Positions 35,898 to 45,584 of a stretch of 64,000 nt of DNA are shown one piece after another. Source of the stretch: JAPLJU01 sp036725345. GTDB lineage: Bacteria > Desulfobacterota > Syntrophia > Syntrophales > UBA2192. The position numbers were made by a program, and so were the translations under genes. The stretch covers positions 1 to 64,000 of the forward strand of contig DAIMEJ010000002.1 of the NCBI GenBank assembly GCA_036725345.1, in the 5' to 3' direction. Position 1 is the stretch's first letter; the number at the start of each line of letters is the position of its first letter. The notes under the pieces are model-generated. The model was given only the letters and a program-made list of their open reading frames with translations. It had not been told where the DNA came from and searched no databases.

Positions 35898-36968
35898 TCA
35901 GGCCGCCGATTTCTTGATGGCCTCGGCCTGATAGTGAGCGGCGAGACTGTCAATGATGTGCTGGAGGTCGCCGTCAATGACCTTCTCCAGGTTGTAGAGG
36001 GTGAGCCCGATCCGGTGGTCCGTCACCCGACCCTGGGGGAAATTGTAGGTCCGGATCCGCTCGCTGCGATCCCCCGTTCCCACCTGCTTTCTTCTCGTTT
36101 CGGAGATTTCCGCGTGGCTCTCGGCCTGCATGCGGTCGAGAAGTCTCGCCCGGAGCACCTTGATGGCCTTGGCCTTGTTCTTGTGCTGGGACTTTTCGTC
36201 CTGGCAGGAGACGACAAGGCCGGTGGGGATATGGGTGACGCGGACGGCCGAATCGGTGGTGTTGACGCTCTGTCCGCCGTGGCCGCTGGAGCGGAACACG
36301 TCGATTTTGAGATCGCCGGGGTCGATCTGAACCTCCACTTCCTCCGCCTCGGGCAGTACGGCCACGGTGGCGGCGGAGGTGTGAATCCGCCCCTGGGTTT
36401 CCGTCACGGGGACGCGCTGCACCCGGTGGACGCCGCTTTCGTATTTCAGCCGGCTGTAAGCGCCCTTCCCCTCGATGAGAAGAATGATTTCCTTGAACCC
36501 GCCCATGCCGCTCGCGGCGCTGGAGCTCAAGATGTCCACTTTCCAGTTCGCGTTCTCGGCGTAGCGCGCGTACATCCGGTAGAGATCGGCCGCGAAGAGC
36601 GCCGCTTCGTCTCCGCCCGTCCCGGCGCGGATCTCCAGAATCACGTTCTTGTCGTCATTCGGATCCCTGGGAATCATGAGGATTTTCAGCCGCCCTTCGA
36701 GGGCGGAGGCCCGTTCCTTCAACTGCGGTAATTCCTCCCTGGCAATCTCCTTCAGCTCCTCGTCGTTGTCACGGAGTATCTTCTGGTATTCCTCGATCTG
36801 ATCCTTCACTTTTTCGTACTCGCGGTACGTTTCGACAAGCTCCCGCAGGTCGGCATGCTCCTTCGCGTACTTCTGATACTCGACGCGATTCGAGACGACG
36901 GACGGATCGCCGAGTTTCTTTTCCAGTGTTTCGTATCGGTTCTCGATATCCTTCAATTTATTGAACAT
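35898..36968 (-). CDS. prfA: peptide chain release factor 1
   Basis: RF1 ends translation at UAA and UAG. The stop-recognition PVT tripeptide is seen in VQRVPVTETQGRIHTSAA and the peptidyl-hydrolysis GGQ in SSGHGGQSVNTTDSAV. As RF1 does not read UGA, it would not compete with UGA recoding. Length (356 aa) is typical. Confidence 0.96.
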   Translation of the reverse strand: MFNKLKDIENRYETLEKKLGDPSVVSNRVEYQKYAKEHADLRELVETYREYEKVKDQIEEYQKILRDNDEELKEIAREELPQLKERASALEGRLKILMIPRDPNDDKNVILEIRAGTGGDEAALFAADLYRMYARYAENANWKVDILSSSAASGMGGFKEIILLIEGKGAYSRLKYESGVHRVQRVPVTETQGRIHTSAATVAVLPEAEEVEVQIDPGDLKIDVFRSSGHGGQSVNTTDSAVRVTHIPTGLVVSCQDEKSQHKNKAKAIKVLRARLLDRMQAESHAEISETRRKQVGTGDRSERIRTYNFPQGRVTDHRIGLTLYNLEKVIDGDLQHIIDSLAAHYQAEAIKKSAA

Positions 36969-37175
36969 GGCTTCCTTCAGGTGAAAAATCCGCTGACGGC
37001 CGCCGGGGGCGCCGGGGTCTTCATGAAAAGTCCTCTTGACGCGGTTTAGCGCTACAGGAAATGGGGGGTCCGTGACGGACAGGACTTCATCGGGCGGGCG
37101 TGAACCCTCAAACCGGTGACCCGGAATCCGGAGGCGGGTGCGGGCTGGAAAAGAGAGGCTGTTTCTTGCACGGTC

Positions 37176-37403
37176 TTATTTGGCATTCTCTTTCTTGGTC
37201 TTTTTCACATCGGCGTACTTTTTCTTGAAACGCTCCACGCGCCCTGCGGTATCCATGATCTTCTGTTTGCCCGTCATGAAGGGGTGACATTTCGAGCAGA
37301 TTTCAACTTTGATGTCTTTCTTCGTCGATCGGGTCTTTATCACGTTGCCGCACACGCAGCTGATCGTCGTTTCAACGTACTCCGGATGAATTCCCTGTTT
37401 CAT
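37176..37403 (-). CDS. rpmE: 50S ribosomal protein L31 (zinc-binding form)
   Basis: A 75-aa L31 starting MKQGIHPEYVETTISC. The pairs CVC and CSKC form the C+ type zinc site. ATG 37403 is the family start; the frame opens upstream to 37457 without homology. It lies between rho and prfA, a frequent arrangement. Confidence 0.95.
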   Translation of the reverse strand: MKQGIHPEYVETTISCVCGNVIKTRSTKKDIKVEICSKCHPFMTGKQKIMDTAGRVERFKKKYADVKKTKKENAK

Positions 37404-37604
37404 ATCCTCGTCGTTCCTCCTTCCCGCGGTACCCCTTTGTGCACGGGCATCGCGCAAGGTCTGGAAGTATAATCAATTTTGCAGCAATTTCAAGAAAAAT
37501 TTAAGCACCCCTCGCGCTGCTCGGGATGCCGTCTGCAGGGTCCAAGGACCAGGCTCCTGAGGCAGGCAGTTCTTTGCCTTATCTCCCGGTGCCTGACGCC
37601 TGTC

Positions 37605-38852
37605 CTATTGATTCATCGAGTCCAAAAACTCCTGGTTGGTCGTCGTCTTACGCATCTTGTCGATGATAAACTCGATGGCGTCGATCGGGTTCATCTCCTG
37701 CAGGAGCCTCCTCAGGATCCAGACACGATTGAGATGGTCTTTGGGGATCAGGAGTTCCTCTTTCCGGGTCCCGGAACGAACAAGGTCGAAGGCGGGGAAA
37801 ACCCTGCGGTCGGCGATCCTGCGGTCCAGAATGATCTCCATGTTGCCCGTACCCTTGAATTCCTCGAAAATCACTTCGTCCATGCGGCTTCCTGTGTCGA
37901 TCAGGGCCGTGGAGATGATCGTCAGGCTACCACCCTGTTCGATGTTCCGGGCCGCGCCGAAGAACCGCTTGGGCTTGTGCAGTGCGTTGGAATCCACGCC
38001 GCCGGAGAGGACCTTTCCGCTGGGCGGGACGACGGCATTGTAGGCCCTGGCGAGCCTCGTGATGCTGTCAAGGAGGATCACCACGTCTCTTTTGTGTTCC
38101 GTGAGGCGTTTCGCCTTCTCGATGACCATCTCGGCAACCTGAACGTGCCGGGTCGCCGGTTCGTCGAACGTGGAGGAGATCACCTCCCCCTTCACGCTTC
38201 TTTCCATGTCCGTCACTTCCTCGGGACGTTCGTCGATGAGGAGGACCATGAGGGTCACTTCCTCATGGTTGGCCGCGATGCTGTGGGCGATGTCCTTGAG
38301 GAGTATGGTCTTGCCGGCCCTGGGCGGGGAGACGATGAGCGCCCGCTGCCCCTTGCCGATGGGCGTGAAGAGGTCCATCACGCGGGTGGAGAAGTTCTCC
38401 GGGTCGCTTTCCAGCTTCAATTTTTCTTCAGGGTAGAGGGGGGTGAGGTTGTCGAAAAGAATTTTATCCTTGGCGTACTCCGTGGATTCGAAATTGACCG
38501 TGTCGACCTTCAGGAGGGCGAAATATTTCTCCCCTTCCTTTGGAGGCCTCACCTCTCCGGAGACGGTGTCCCCCGTCCTCAGGCTGAAACGCCTGATCTG
38601 AGAGGGCGAGACATAAATGTCGTCGGGACCGGGGAGATAGTTGTAGTCCACCGCCCGAAGGAACCCGAACCCGTCCGGCAGGGTTTCCAGGACGCCCTCG
38701 CCATAGAGGGCGCCGTTCTTGTCGGCCTGGGTCTGAAGGATGGAAAAAATGAGATCCTGCCTGCGCATCCCGCTGGCGCCGGGCACATTGAGTTCCTTGG
38801 CCAGGATCGTGAGTTCACCGATGGATTTTTTCTTGATCTCGACAATGTTCAT
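37605..38852 (-). CDS. rho: transcription termination factor Rho
   Basis: The hexameric RNA helicase that ends Rho-dependent transcripts. An N-terminal helix bundle is followed by the primary RNA-binding OB fold (GFGFLRAVDYNYLPGPDDIYVS). The ATPase core has Walker A PPRAGKT, Walker B region VVILLDSITRLARAYN, and the R-loop region IEQGGSLTIISTALIDTGS. Length 415 aa. A strong promoter lies about 225 bp upstream inside the pgeF 3' end, leaving a long leader. Confidence 0.97.
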   Translation of the reverse strand: MNIVEIKKKSIGELTILAKELNVPGASGMRRQDLIFSILQTQADKNGALYGEGVLETLPDGFGFLRAVDYNYLPGPDDIYVSPSQIRRFSLRTGDTVSGEVRPPKEGEKYFALLKVDTVNFESTEYAKDKILFDNLTPLYPEEKLKLESDPENFSTRVMDLFTPIGKGQRALIVSPPRAGKTILLKDIAHSIAANHEEVTLMVLLIDERPEEVTDMERSVKGEVISSTFDEPATRHVQVAEMVIEKAKRLTEHKRDVVILLDSITRLARAYNAVVPPSGKVLSGGVDSNALHKPKRFFGAARNIEQGGSLTIISTALIDTGSRMDEVIFEEFKGTGNMEIILDRRIADRRVFPAFDLVRSGTRKEELLIPKDHLNRVWILRRLLQEMNPIDAIEFIIDKMRKTTTNQEFLDSMNQ

Positions 38853-39077
38853 AACTGACTTCCTCGTCGTTTTATGAATTTTTCATGGGGATAATTCGCG
38901 CATGCTGACAGAGAATGGGTGAATCCTTGATCATCCCGCTTCCGCAAGTGCCATAAGCACTACGAGATTCTACCTCTGAATGATGAACTTCCGATGATGA
39001 ATTTGATGGTTTGCAAAGCTGACAATTAAGGGTTACTCAAATGGAAGGGCATTCATAAGCCTTTTTGAGATGGCTGC

Positions 39078-39106
39078 GATATATCGCATCACCATAACCA
39101 TGTCAA
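39078..39106 (-). promoter_or_regulatory. promoter for rho
   Basis: TTGACA (39106-39101) and TATATC (39083-39078) are 17 bp apart. The -10 lies inside a perfect 14-bp palindrome, TGCGATATATCGCA (39075-39088), a possible operator. The leader before rho is about 220 bases, as is usual for Rho-autoregulated genes. Confidence 0.65.
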
Positions 39107-39936
39107 GCCCTTTTTGATCGCGCAGTCCCAGCCGTCTCGCGGATCATGATGAAGTTCAGATGCCTCCCTGTTTTGCCCCTCTCCCGCCGGTGGGAAAAGA
39201 AAAGATCACCCCGGCAGGCGGTACAGAAACCCGATGTCAAAATATTCCCGGAAGGAACGCCCTTCCTCTCCATCTGCAGCCTGTTGGCCAGGGGAAGGTC
39301 GAGCATCCACTTTCCCGCTTCGCGGCAGGGGCGGAAAAGGGAATCCGACGCGGCGGGACCGCCCATGGCTTCAAAAACCGCTTTATCGACCTGGTAACAG
39401 CAGGGACCGATCGCCGGACCGACCGCGACGATAAGATCAGAGGGTTCTGTAAGATAACGACTCGCCAGTGCGTCCACCGCCTTCCCCGCGATTCCGAGGG
39501 AGGTCCCCTTCCATCCGGCGTGGACGGCGCCGATGACCCGTTTTACCGGATCTACCATTAATATCGGCACGCAGTCTGCAGTCTTTATGCCAATCGCGAG
39601 GCCCAGCCGGTCCGTCAGGACGGCGTCATACTGCAAGGGCTGATTTTCACTCGGCTTTGGGTGTTCCTGATCGATCAGGAGAATACGGTCTTCGTGAACC
39701 TGGTTGACGACGAAAAATTGCCCGCGGGGAACCTGAAAGGCCGCCGACAGCATCCCCCAGTTCTTCTCCACCCGATCCGCCGGATCCCCCTCCCGGAAGC
39801 TGAAATTCAGATTTTCATACGCCCCCTGGCTGACACCTCCCCACCGCGTGCAGAAGGCGTGGACGATAAAATCCATTTTCAGAAATGCCCGGGACTCCAG
39901 GCACTTGAGAGTTTCTCTTTGTGTAAAACTGAACAT
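39103..39936 (-). CDS. pgeF: polyphenol oxidase / purine nucleoside phosphorylase family protein
   Basis: A YfiH/LACC1-family (Cu-oxidase_4) protein. Related enzymes act on adenosine, inosine or misincorporated peptidoglycan precursors. Metal-site segments are KTADCVPILMVDP, AVHAGWKGT and GPAIGPCCYQVDK. ATG 39936 is chosen on homology; GGAGGT touches the ATG directly, an unusually short spacing. It follows rluD by 7 bp, the common rluD-yfiH pairing. Confidence 0.9.
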   Translation of the reverse strand: MFSFTQRETLKCLESRAFLKMDFIVHAFCTRWGGVSQGAYENLNFSFREGDPADRVEKNWGMLSAAFQVPRGQFFVVNQVHEDRILLIDQEHPKPSENQPLQYDAVLTDRLGLAIGIKTADCVPILMVDPVKRVIGAVHAGWKGTSLGIAGKAVDALASRYLTEPSDLIVAVGPAIGPCCYQVDKAVFEAMGGPAASDSLFRPCREAGKWMLDLPLANRLQMERKGVPSGNILTSGFCTACRGDLFFSHRRERGKTGRHLNFIMIRETAGTARSKRA

Positions 39937-39943
39937 ACCTCCT

Positions 39944-40921
39944 TTATCTCCCGTCTCTCCTTTTTTTGAGGTAATCAATGACCCGCTCCAGGTCCCGGGG
40001 CAAAGGGGCCGCGAATTCCCTGTATTCACCTGTCAGGGGGTGATGAAAACCCAGGACGCCCGCATGGAGGGCTTGCCTTTTAATTTCGGTAAGTTTCGCC
40101 TTCAAACTACTGTCCGAAATCGATGCAAGCCGCCGGGGGTTCCCGTAGGTTTTGTCCCCGACCACGGGATGCCCGATGGTGTTGAGATGAACCCGGATCT
40201 GGTGTGTCCTTCCCGTCCCTATAACAACCTCAAGGAGCGTCACCTCGCCGAAACGCTCCACGACCTGCCATCGTGTCAGCGCTTCCTTCCCTCTCGGGCT
40301 TCTGACGGACATCTTCTTCCGGTCCCTGGGGTGCCTTCCCACCGGCAGTTCGACGACACCCTCGTCCTGCCTGACATCTCCGTAGACGAGGGCGAGATAG
40401 ACCTTGCGGATCTCTCGCTTCTTGAACTGATCCGCCAGTCCTTTGTGGGCTGCATCATTCTTGGCAACCACCATGACCCCCGACGTCCCCTTGTCGAGCC
40501 GGTGAACAATACCGGGACGCAACACGCCCCCCACCCCTGAGAGATCCTTCAGGTGGTACAGCAGAGCGTTCACGAGGGTTCCCCGCGCATTCCCGGCGGC
40601 GGGATGGACGACCATTCCGGCCGGTTTTTCCACAACGGCGACAGATGCATTCTCGTAGAGTATCCGGAGGGGAAGATCTTCCGGGGCAAGCTTGTCTTCA
40701 ACGGGCGGGGGTTTGAGGAGGATAACGGTCTCGCCGGCCCTGAGTTTCTGCCCGGCCTTTGCCGCCCGGCCCCTGACGTGAGCCAAGCCCTGATCGATCA
40801 GCTTCTGAATCCGGGAACGCGTCAACGACGGGATCTTTGTCGCGAGAAAAACGTCCAGCCTCGTCCCGGTCTCCGTCACAGCCACCTGAAACTCAAATGT
40901 CTCCTCTTTCCCGGTTATCAA
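39944..40921 (-). CDS. rluD: 23S rRNA pseudouridine synthase, RluD family
   Basis: The protein has an N-terminal S4 RNA-binding domain (GTRLDVFLATKIPSLTRSRIQ) and a catalytic RluA-type domain with GIVHRLDKGTSGVMVVAKN, whose Asp is the nucleophile. Other family segments are VVEKPAGMVVHPAAGN and GRTHQIRVHL. The start codon is TTG at 40921; a GTG about 12 codons on is possible. RluD specificity (positions 1911/1915/1917 in E. coli) is assumed from family and context. Confidence 0.9.
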   Translation of the reverse strand: MITGKEETFEFQVAVTETGTRLDVFLATKIPSLTRSRIQKLIDQGLAHVRGRAAKAGQKLRAGETVILLKPPPVEDKLAPEDLPLRILYENASVAVVEKPAGMVVHPAAGNARGTLVNALLYHLKDLSGVGGVLRPGIVHRLDKGTSGVMVVAKNDAAHKGLADQFKKREIRKVYLALVYGDVRQDEGVVELPVGRHPRDRKKMSVRSPRGKEALTRWQVVERFGEVTLLEVVIGTGRTHQIRVHLNTIGHPVVGDKTYGNPRRLASISDSSLKAKLTEIKRQALHAGVLGFHHPLTGEYREFAAPLPRDLERVIDYLKKRRDGR

Positions 40922-40960
40922 AAAATCCTCTTGTCGGTCGGGGGCCCTGATCGGGTGTTC

Positions 40961-42382
40961 TCAAGACCGGCCGAGCCCCTCCAGGGCGCGCCGGACGATG
41001 TCAAACTCATCGGGAGAAATGGTTCTCAGGTCGAAAAGCACTTCCTCCTCCGCGATCCGGGCGATGATGGGAGTGTCAAATCGGCGCAGCCTCTCCCCCA
41101 GGGCGTTTGCCGAAAGTTGCGAGAAACGGAGGCTCAGGAGAATCGTGGGGATCTCCTGGGTCGGCAGGGAGCCGCCGCCGGCCATGGAGCTTCCCTTTTT
41201 CAGCGTTAGCGTCAAACCGTCGATTTTCGTCTTCTTTAAAATCCCGAGCAGTTTTTTCGCCCTGCGCTCCACATCCTCCACGGGTTCCGTGAGGCCGCGG
41301 AGGCCTCGAATTTTCGCCAGGGCGTTTTCCGGCCGCAGATAAAGCCTTATCGTCGCCTCCAGGGCCGCCAGCGTCATCTTGTCGATCCTGAGCGCCCGGT
41401 TCAGGGGGTTCTTCTTGACCTGCCCGAGTATCTCTCGCCGCCCGAGGATGATACCGGCCTGGGGGCCTCCCAGAAGCTTGTCGCCGCTGAAGGTGACGAC
41501 GTCGACGCCCGTCCTGAGCGTTTCCTGGACCGTCGGCTCTTTCTCCAGACCGAACTTCCCCGTGTCGATGAAACAACCGCTGCCGAGATCACTCATCACG
41601 GGGACACTCCGCTCCCGCCCCAGAGACACGAGGTCCGAAAGCCGGACCTCCTCGGTGAAGCCCAGGATCAGGAAGTTGCTCGTGTGCACCTTGAGCAGTA
41701 GTCCCGTATTATCCCCGATAGCTTTTTCGTAGTCCGAAAGGTGCGTCCGGTTGGTGGTTCCCACCTCCCTCAGAATGGCGCCGCTTTTTTCCATGACATC
41801 GGGAATCCGGAACTCACCGCCAATTTCAATGAGTTCCCCCCTCGAAACAACGGCCTCCTTTCCTGCCGCCAGGCTGTTGAGAACGAGAAGCACCGCTGCC
41901 GCGTTGTTGTTGACGACGAGGGCATCCTCGGCACCCGTGAGGTCGCAGAGGATCTTCGCTACGTGGTCATAGCGAAGCCCCCTCTTGCCCTTTCGCAGGT
42001 CATACTCCAGGTTCGAATAGCCGCGACTGACTTCCACGACGCGATCGAGGGCTTCCTCGGAGAGCGGCGCGCGACCCAGGTTGGTGTGCAGCACGATCCC
42101 CGTCGCGTTGACCACCCGCCGGAGGCTGGGCCGGTGGAGGTCTTCGACCTTGCGGGTCACCACCTCCGCCACCTGCTCCAGACGGGGAGGCACGAACCCC
42201 CCGCCGCCCTTCCTGTTCCGAAGGATGGCCTCCCGCATTTCATCGACCGTGGAGCGGATGGCATTCACCACGACCTCCCGCGGCGCGCGTTCGAAGATTC
42301 CCTGCTGCTCCAGCAGGAGAATGATTTCGTCGATTTTGGGCAGCTGACGCAGGAACTCTTTCTGCTGATCGTCCATCTGCAT
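40961..42382 (-). CDS. selA: L-seryl-tRNA(Sec) selenium transferase
   Basis: SelA is the PLP enzyme turning Ser-tRNA(Sec) into Sec-tRNA(Sec) with selenophosphate. The PLP lysine is in FSGDKLLGGPQAG; other family parts are NATGIVLHTNLGRAPLS and VVNNNAAAVLLVLNSLA, with DLGSGCFIDTG before the lysine. The N-terminal helical domain (LPKIDEIILLLEQQG) that binds tRNA is present, and length (473 aa) is complete. selB, selC and selD are not in this window. It supports selenocysteine use, relevant for the UGA-containing gene at 62381-62716. Confidence 0.95.
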   Translation of the reverse strand: MQMDDQQKEFLRQLPKIDEIILLLEQQGIFERAPREVVVNAIRSTVDEMREAILRNRKGGGGFVPPRLEQVAEVVTRKVEDLHRPSLRRVVNATGIVLHTNLGRAPLSEEALDRVVEVSRGYSNLEYDLRKGKRGLRYDHVAKILCDLTGAEDALVVNNNAAAVLLVLNSLAAGKEAVVSRGELIEIGGEFRIPDVMEKSGAILREVGTTNRTHLSDYEKAIGDNTGLLLKVHTSNFLILGFTEEVRLSDLVSLGRERSVPVMSDLGSGCFIDTGKFGLEKEPTVQETLRTGVDVVTFSGDKLLGGPQAGIILGRREILGQVKKNPLNRALRIDKMTLAALEATIRLYLRPENALAKIRGLRGLTEPVEDVERRAKKLLGILKKTKIDGLTLTLKKGSSMAGGGSLPTQEIPTILLSLRFSQLSANALGERLRRFDTPIIARIAEEEVLFDLRTISPDEFDIVRRALEGLGRS

Positions 42383-42437
42383 TCCCTCGTCTTTTTTCGT
42401 CCGGTTCAGATGCGATCTTGACGGGGATCACCCGGTT

Positions 42438-43682
42438 TCAAATATCATACCCCCGACAGAAGTCACGAAAATTATTCACGGCAACGAAGAATTCCCTCAT
42501 CATGACGACCCAGAGGAAGCGTCCACGGGGTGTCAGGGACAAACGGCCTTCCGACAAACGGAGGGCGCCGGCGGTCCAGAATGCAAACACCATGGGCCAC
42601 AGATGCCGACCGAGCCTGTCTCCGTATTTTTTTTTCAGATCGGCCGGATTCATCTTTGTCCCGAAGAGCCTCATCAGAAAATCGTACTGGACCTGTTCCC
42701 GGATGCCGAACCGCCTCGCCGCCATGAGGGGGATCTCCCCGGCGTCGAGGCGGCGGATGTAATCCTCGATGGAAAAAGTGTTGGCGTAACACGTCCCATC
42801 CATGTAGCCGATGGAGCCGCTTCCCAGCCCCGCATACTCATCGTAGCCGACAACGTATTCGTCGATCATGGAGGGTTTCCGCGAAAAACACCAGACGGAC
42901 GAAAAATGATAGGGCGGCGTCAGGCGGGCCGTGATCCGGCGGTAAAACTCCTCTTCTCTTTTCATGTCCACCGGCCCGAGGGTCCGGTGGATCTTCTCCC
43001 GCGTGGAATCGGAAACCATGAGGGGGTAATAGGTGATCTGGTCGATCGCGATGTCGGTCAGCGTTTCGAGGTCCCGGTCCAGGATTTCCGTCGTCTGCGT
43101 CGCGAAGTTGAAGATCATATCGGCGTTCAGGGTATCAAACGACCCGAGGGTGTCCTTCAGCCGGCCGACGATCTCCGATCCGCTCCCGTACTTTTCGTAG
43201 CGGTCCATGGCCCGGAGCAGCCCGTCGTCGAAACTCTGCACCCCCACCGATAGCCGGTTCACGCCGGCTTCTCTCAGCGCCTGGATATTGCGATCCGTCA
43301 AATGGTTTGGGTTGGTCTCGACGGAGATTTCCCGGATCCTGAAACTGGCGCGGGCCAGGAGCAGGGTTTCCTTCAGCTCATCGATCTGGACCGTGGGCGT
43401 TCCGCCCCCGACATAGATACCGCTGAAATCATAACCCCGCTCACGGTAGAGACCAATCTCCTTCCTCAGGGCCCGGAAATAACTTCTCGCGATCGGCTCC
43501 ACGAAGACGACGCGGTTAAACGAGCAGTAGGGACAGAGTTTTTCGCAGAAGGGGATGTGGAGATAGAGGAGACGGCCCCGGCCCTCCGCTGCGGCGGGGA
43601 GTTCCGGATGACCTCCTTCCTCGAAAGTCACCGCCCGGGAGAAGGCCCTGCGGGCCCGTTCGCCTATGAAACGAGCAATCAA
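42438..43682 (-). CDS. HemN/HemW-like radical SAM protein
   Basis: A coproporphyrinogen-III-oxidase-family radical SAM protein. The cluster motif is CEKLCPYCSF (CxxxCxxC) after LLYLHIPF; GGGTPT and VETNPNHLT follow in the SAM-binding half, then VGVQSFDDGLLRAM. The C-terminal HemN-like domain differs from true HemN: no extended N-terminal arm is present. It could be a heme chaperone (HemW), a haem-degrading HutW/ChuW type enzyme or an unassigned member. The start is TTG 43682, with GAGGT before it. Confidence 0.8.
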   Translation of the reverse strand: MIARFIGERARRAFSRAVTFEEGGHPELPAAAEGRGRLLYLHIPFCEKLCPYCSFNRVVFVEPIARSYFRALRKEIGLYRERGYDFSGIYVGGGTPTVQIDELKETLLLARASFRIREISVETNPNHLTDRNIQALREAGVNRLSVGVQSFDDGLLRAMDRYEKYGSGSEIVGRLKDTLGSFDTLNADMIFNFATQTTEILDRDLETLTDIAIDQITYYPLMVSDSTREKIHRTLGPVDMKREEEFYRRITARLTPPYHFSSVWCFSRKPSMIDEYVVGYDEYAGLGSGSIGYMDGTCYANTFSIEDYIRRLDAGEIPLMAARRFGIREQVQYDFLMRLFGTKMNPADLKKKYGDRLGRHLWPMVFAFWTAGALRLSEGRLSLTPRGRFLWVVMMREFFVAVNNFRDFCRGYDI

Positions 43683-43846
43683 GGTTACCTCGATGCAACG
43701 GAAATAATCATGGAATCGGCAAGTTAACAGAGAAGGGTTAAATGATCAAGGCCCGATTCGCTTCGGGGCCATTCTTGAAAGAGCCATGCGATCGTGCTAT
43801 AAGATGCCCGGACCGGAACGGCACTTTTCATATCGGGGGCGAAACC

Positions 43847-44404
43847 ATGACGGCACTGAAGACCTGGATGCTCTGGAGAGAGGGAAAAACCGTCGACGAG
43901 GAGGCCCGCCTGCTCAGGCGGAAGGCCGATGATCTGCCCGTTCCGCTTGACGCCCAGGCAAAAAAAGATATCGCCACACTGGTCAACGCCTTTCTGAAGC
44001 GGGACGACGCACTGGGACTTGCGGCGCCTCAGATCGGGATGAGCAAAAAGATCGTCATTTTCAAGAACAAGAATTTCGACATCAAGGGAGCCCCGAAGAG
44101 CAAGGAGGATTATGACGTCCTCGTCAATCCCCGCATCACCCAGATGCGCGGCGATCTCGAAAAGATGAACGAGGGGTGTCTCTCCTGTCCCGACGTGAGC
44201 GTGGAGGTGAGCCGGGCCACGGAAATCAAGGTCAGGGCCTATGACGAGGAAGGGCGTAAGGTCAACAAGCGCTATACCGGCTTCCTGGCCCGGATCGTTC
44301 AGCACGAACTGGACCACCTGGAGGGGCAGCTCATCATCGACCACGAGGGGACGCTTTCCTACCCGCGGGAGAAGAGTGAATTTTTTGAAAAGCTATTTAA
44401 ATAA
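43847..44404 (+). CDS. def: peptide deformylase
   Basis: Def removes formyl from nascent protein N termini. The three motifs are GLAAPQIG, EGCLSCP (metal Cys) and QHELDHLEG (metal His pair and catalytic Glu). ATG 43847 follows GGGGGC by six bases; the frame's earlier start at 43742 adds unrelated residues. It is a single-gene unit ending in a strong terminator at 44466-44508. Confidence 0.93.
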   Translation: MTALKTWMLWREGKTVDEEARLLRRKADDLPVPLDAQAKKDIATLVNAFLKRDDALGLAAPQIGMSKKIVIFKNKNFDIKGAPKSKEDYDVLVNPRITQMRGDLEKMNEGCLSCPDVSVEVSRATEIKVRAYDEEGRKVNKRYTGFLARIVQHELDHLEGQLIIDHEGTLSYPREKSEFFEKLFK

Positions 44405-44465
44405 AAAAAGGCTCAGGGCGGAGGGCTTCAGGCACAGGGTAAAGAAAAAAGAAAAGATGCAGGAA

Positions 44466-44508
44466 CTAAGAAGCCCCGGGATCACCCCGGGGCTTCTTAG
44501 TTTTTTTT
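44466..44508 (+). terminator. intrinsic terminator of def
   Basis: A perfect 15-bp stem (CTAAGAAGCCCCGGG and complement) with a five-base loop is followed by eight Ts. On the minus strand it could also stop readthrough toward def, though the T-run there is absent. Confidence 0.92.
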
Positions 44509-44539
44509 GCCTTAAGCCGTAAGCCTTGAGCCCATTGCC

Positions 44540-45547
44540 TCATTTGGTGAAATGCGCGGCCGGTAAATCACTTACCGTCGTCAGCCCCGGTTTCGCACCG
44601 ACAACGGTCTTGATGGAGTTGACAAGAACGGCCGCCGTGGCCTGGTCACCGGCGATACCCCCCTCGATCCGAAGCCGTATCTCCGGCGTGCCGACGATGT
44701 GGACCGCGTCGTGGGGATCGTCGGCGCCGATGTACATCCGGAGGTCCAGCGTGATGATCACCTCCCCGCCCCTGATCCCCCTGGCGATGTGCTTGATGCC
44801 GGCCACGTCTCCCCGCTTCAGTGAGAAATACTGCGTCTTGACGGCCTTTTCGGCAACAACGGGATCGATCGTCTCTATGACGTCATCCAGGCCCATGCCC
44901 AGTTTCTGGGCCACGAGATAGAGCGACTCGAGAAGCCCCACGTGCCCCAGTTCCTTTCTGCTGATCTTCTCGTGGAACATCTGTGTCGTCATGCCGGCCC
45001 CGATCTTCTTCTGAAGCGGGTAGCGCCGGGTTCCCGCGTCGACGACCCTCTCCACGCGGATCTTCCTCACCTCCTGGCAGACGGCCGAGAGAAAGAGGGG
45101 AAGGGCGTCCATCACAAAACCCGGGTTCACGCCTGTTCCGAGGACGGTCACGTTTTTCATCCGCGCCAGCTTGTCGATCTTCTCCGCCAGGCCGGCGTTT
45201 CCTTTCAGAGGGAAAAGCAGCTCTTCCGAGGAGGATATGACATTCAGACCCGCATTGATGATCTCCTCGAGTTGAGGGAAGATCTTTTTTATCCTCGAGC
45301 CGGCCGTGTGAATGACGACGTCGGCCTTGACCTTTGAAAAAAGGGCCTTCGCGTTGTCCGTGACGATGATCCCCGTCTTATCCCCGAAACCCAGGATCTC
45401 GCCCAGATCCTTGCCCGCGAGGTCCCTGGAAATGTCGACGGCGCCCACGATTTCCATGCCGGTCTTCCTGAGAACAAGCCTGGCCGTTTCAATGCCGATG
45501 GGGCCGAGGCCGTATTGTATGGCCAGAATCTTTTTCCGCAAACCCAT
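44540..45547 (-). CDS. dihydrodipicolinate-reductase-like dehydrogenase
   Basis: An NAD(P)-binding Rossmann protein (KILAIQYGLGPIGIETARL, GAVDISRDLAGKDL) related to dihydrodipicolinate reductase and 2,4-diaminopentanoate dehydrogenase, an enzyme of ornithine fermentation. VIHTAGSRIKKIFPQ and GTGVNPGFVMDALPLFL are family-like segments. No other ornithine-fermentation genes are present nearby, so the substrate is uncertain. It lies 37 bp from the TRAP permease and may share its transcript. Confidence 0.7.
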   Translation of the reverse strand: MGLRKKILAIQYGLGPIGIETARLVLRKTGMEIVGAVDISRDLAGKDLGEILGFGDKTGIIVTDNAKALFSKVKADVVIHTAGSRIKKIFPQLEEIINAGLNVISSSEELLFPLKGNAGLAEKIDKLARMKNVTVLGTGVNPGFVMDALPLFLSAVCQEVRKIRVERVVDAGTRRYPLQKKIGAGMTTQMFHEKISRKELGHVGLLESLYLVAQKLGMGLDDVIETIDPVVAEKAVKTQYFSLKRGDVAGIKHIARGIRGGEVIITLDLRMYIGADDPHDAVHIVGTPEIRLRIEGGIAGDQATAAVLVNSIKTVVGAKPGLTTVSDLPAAHFTK

Positions 45548-45584
45548 TCAATAGAACTCCTTGCTTGAAATACAGTCGCGTCCG

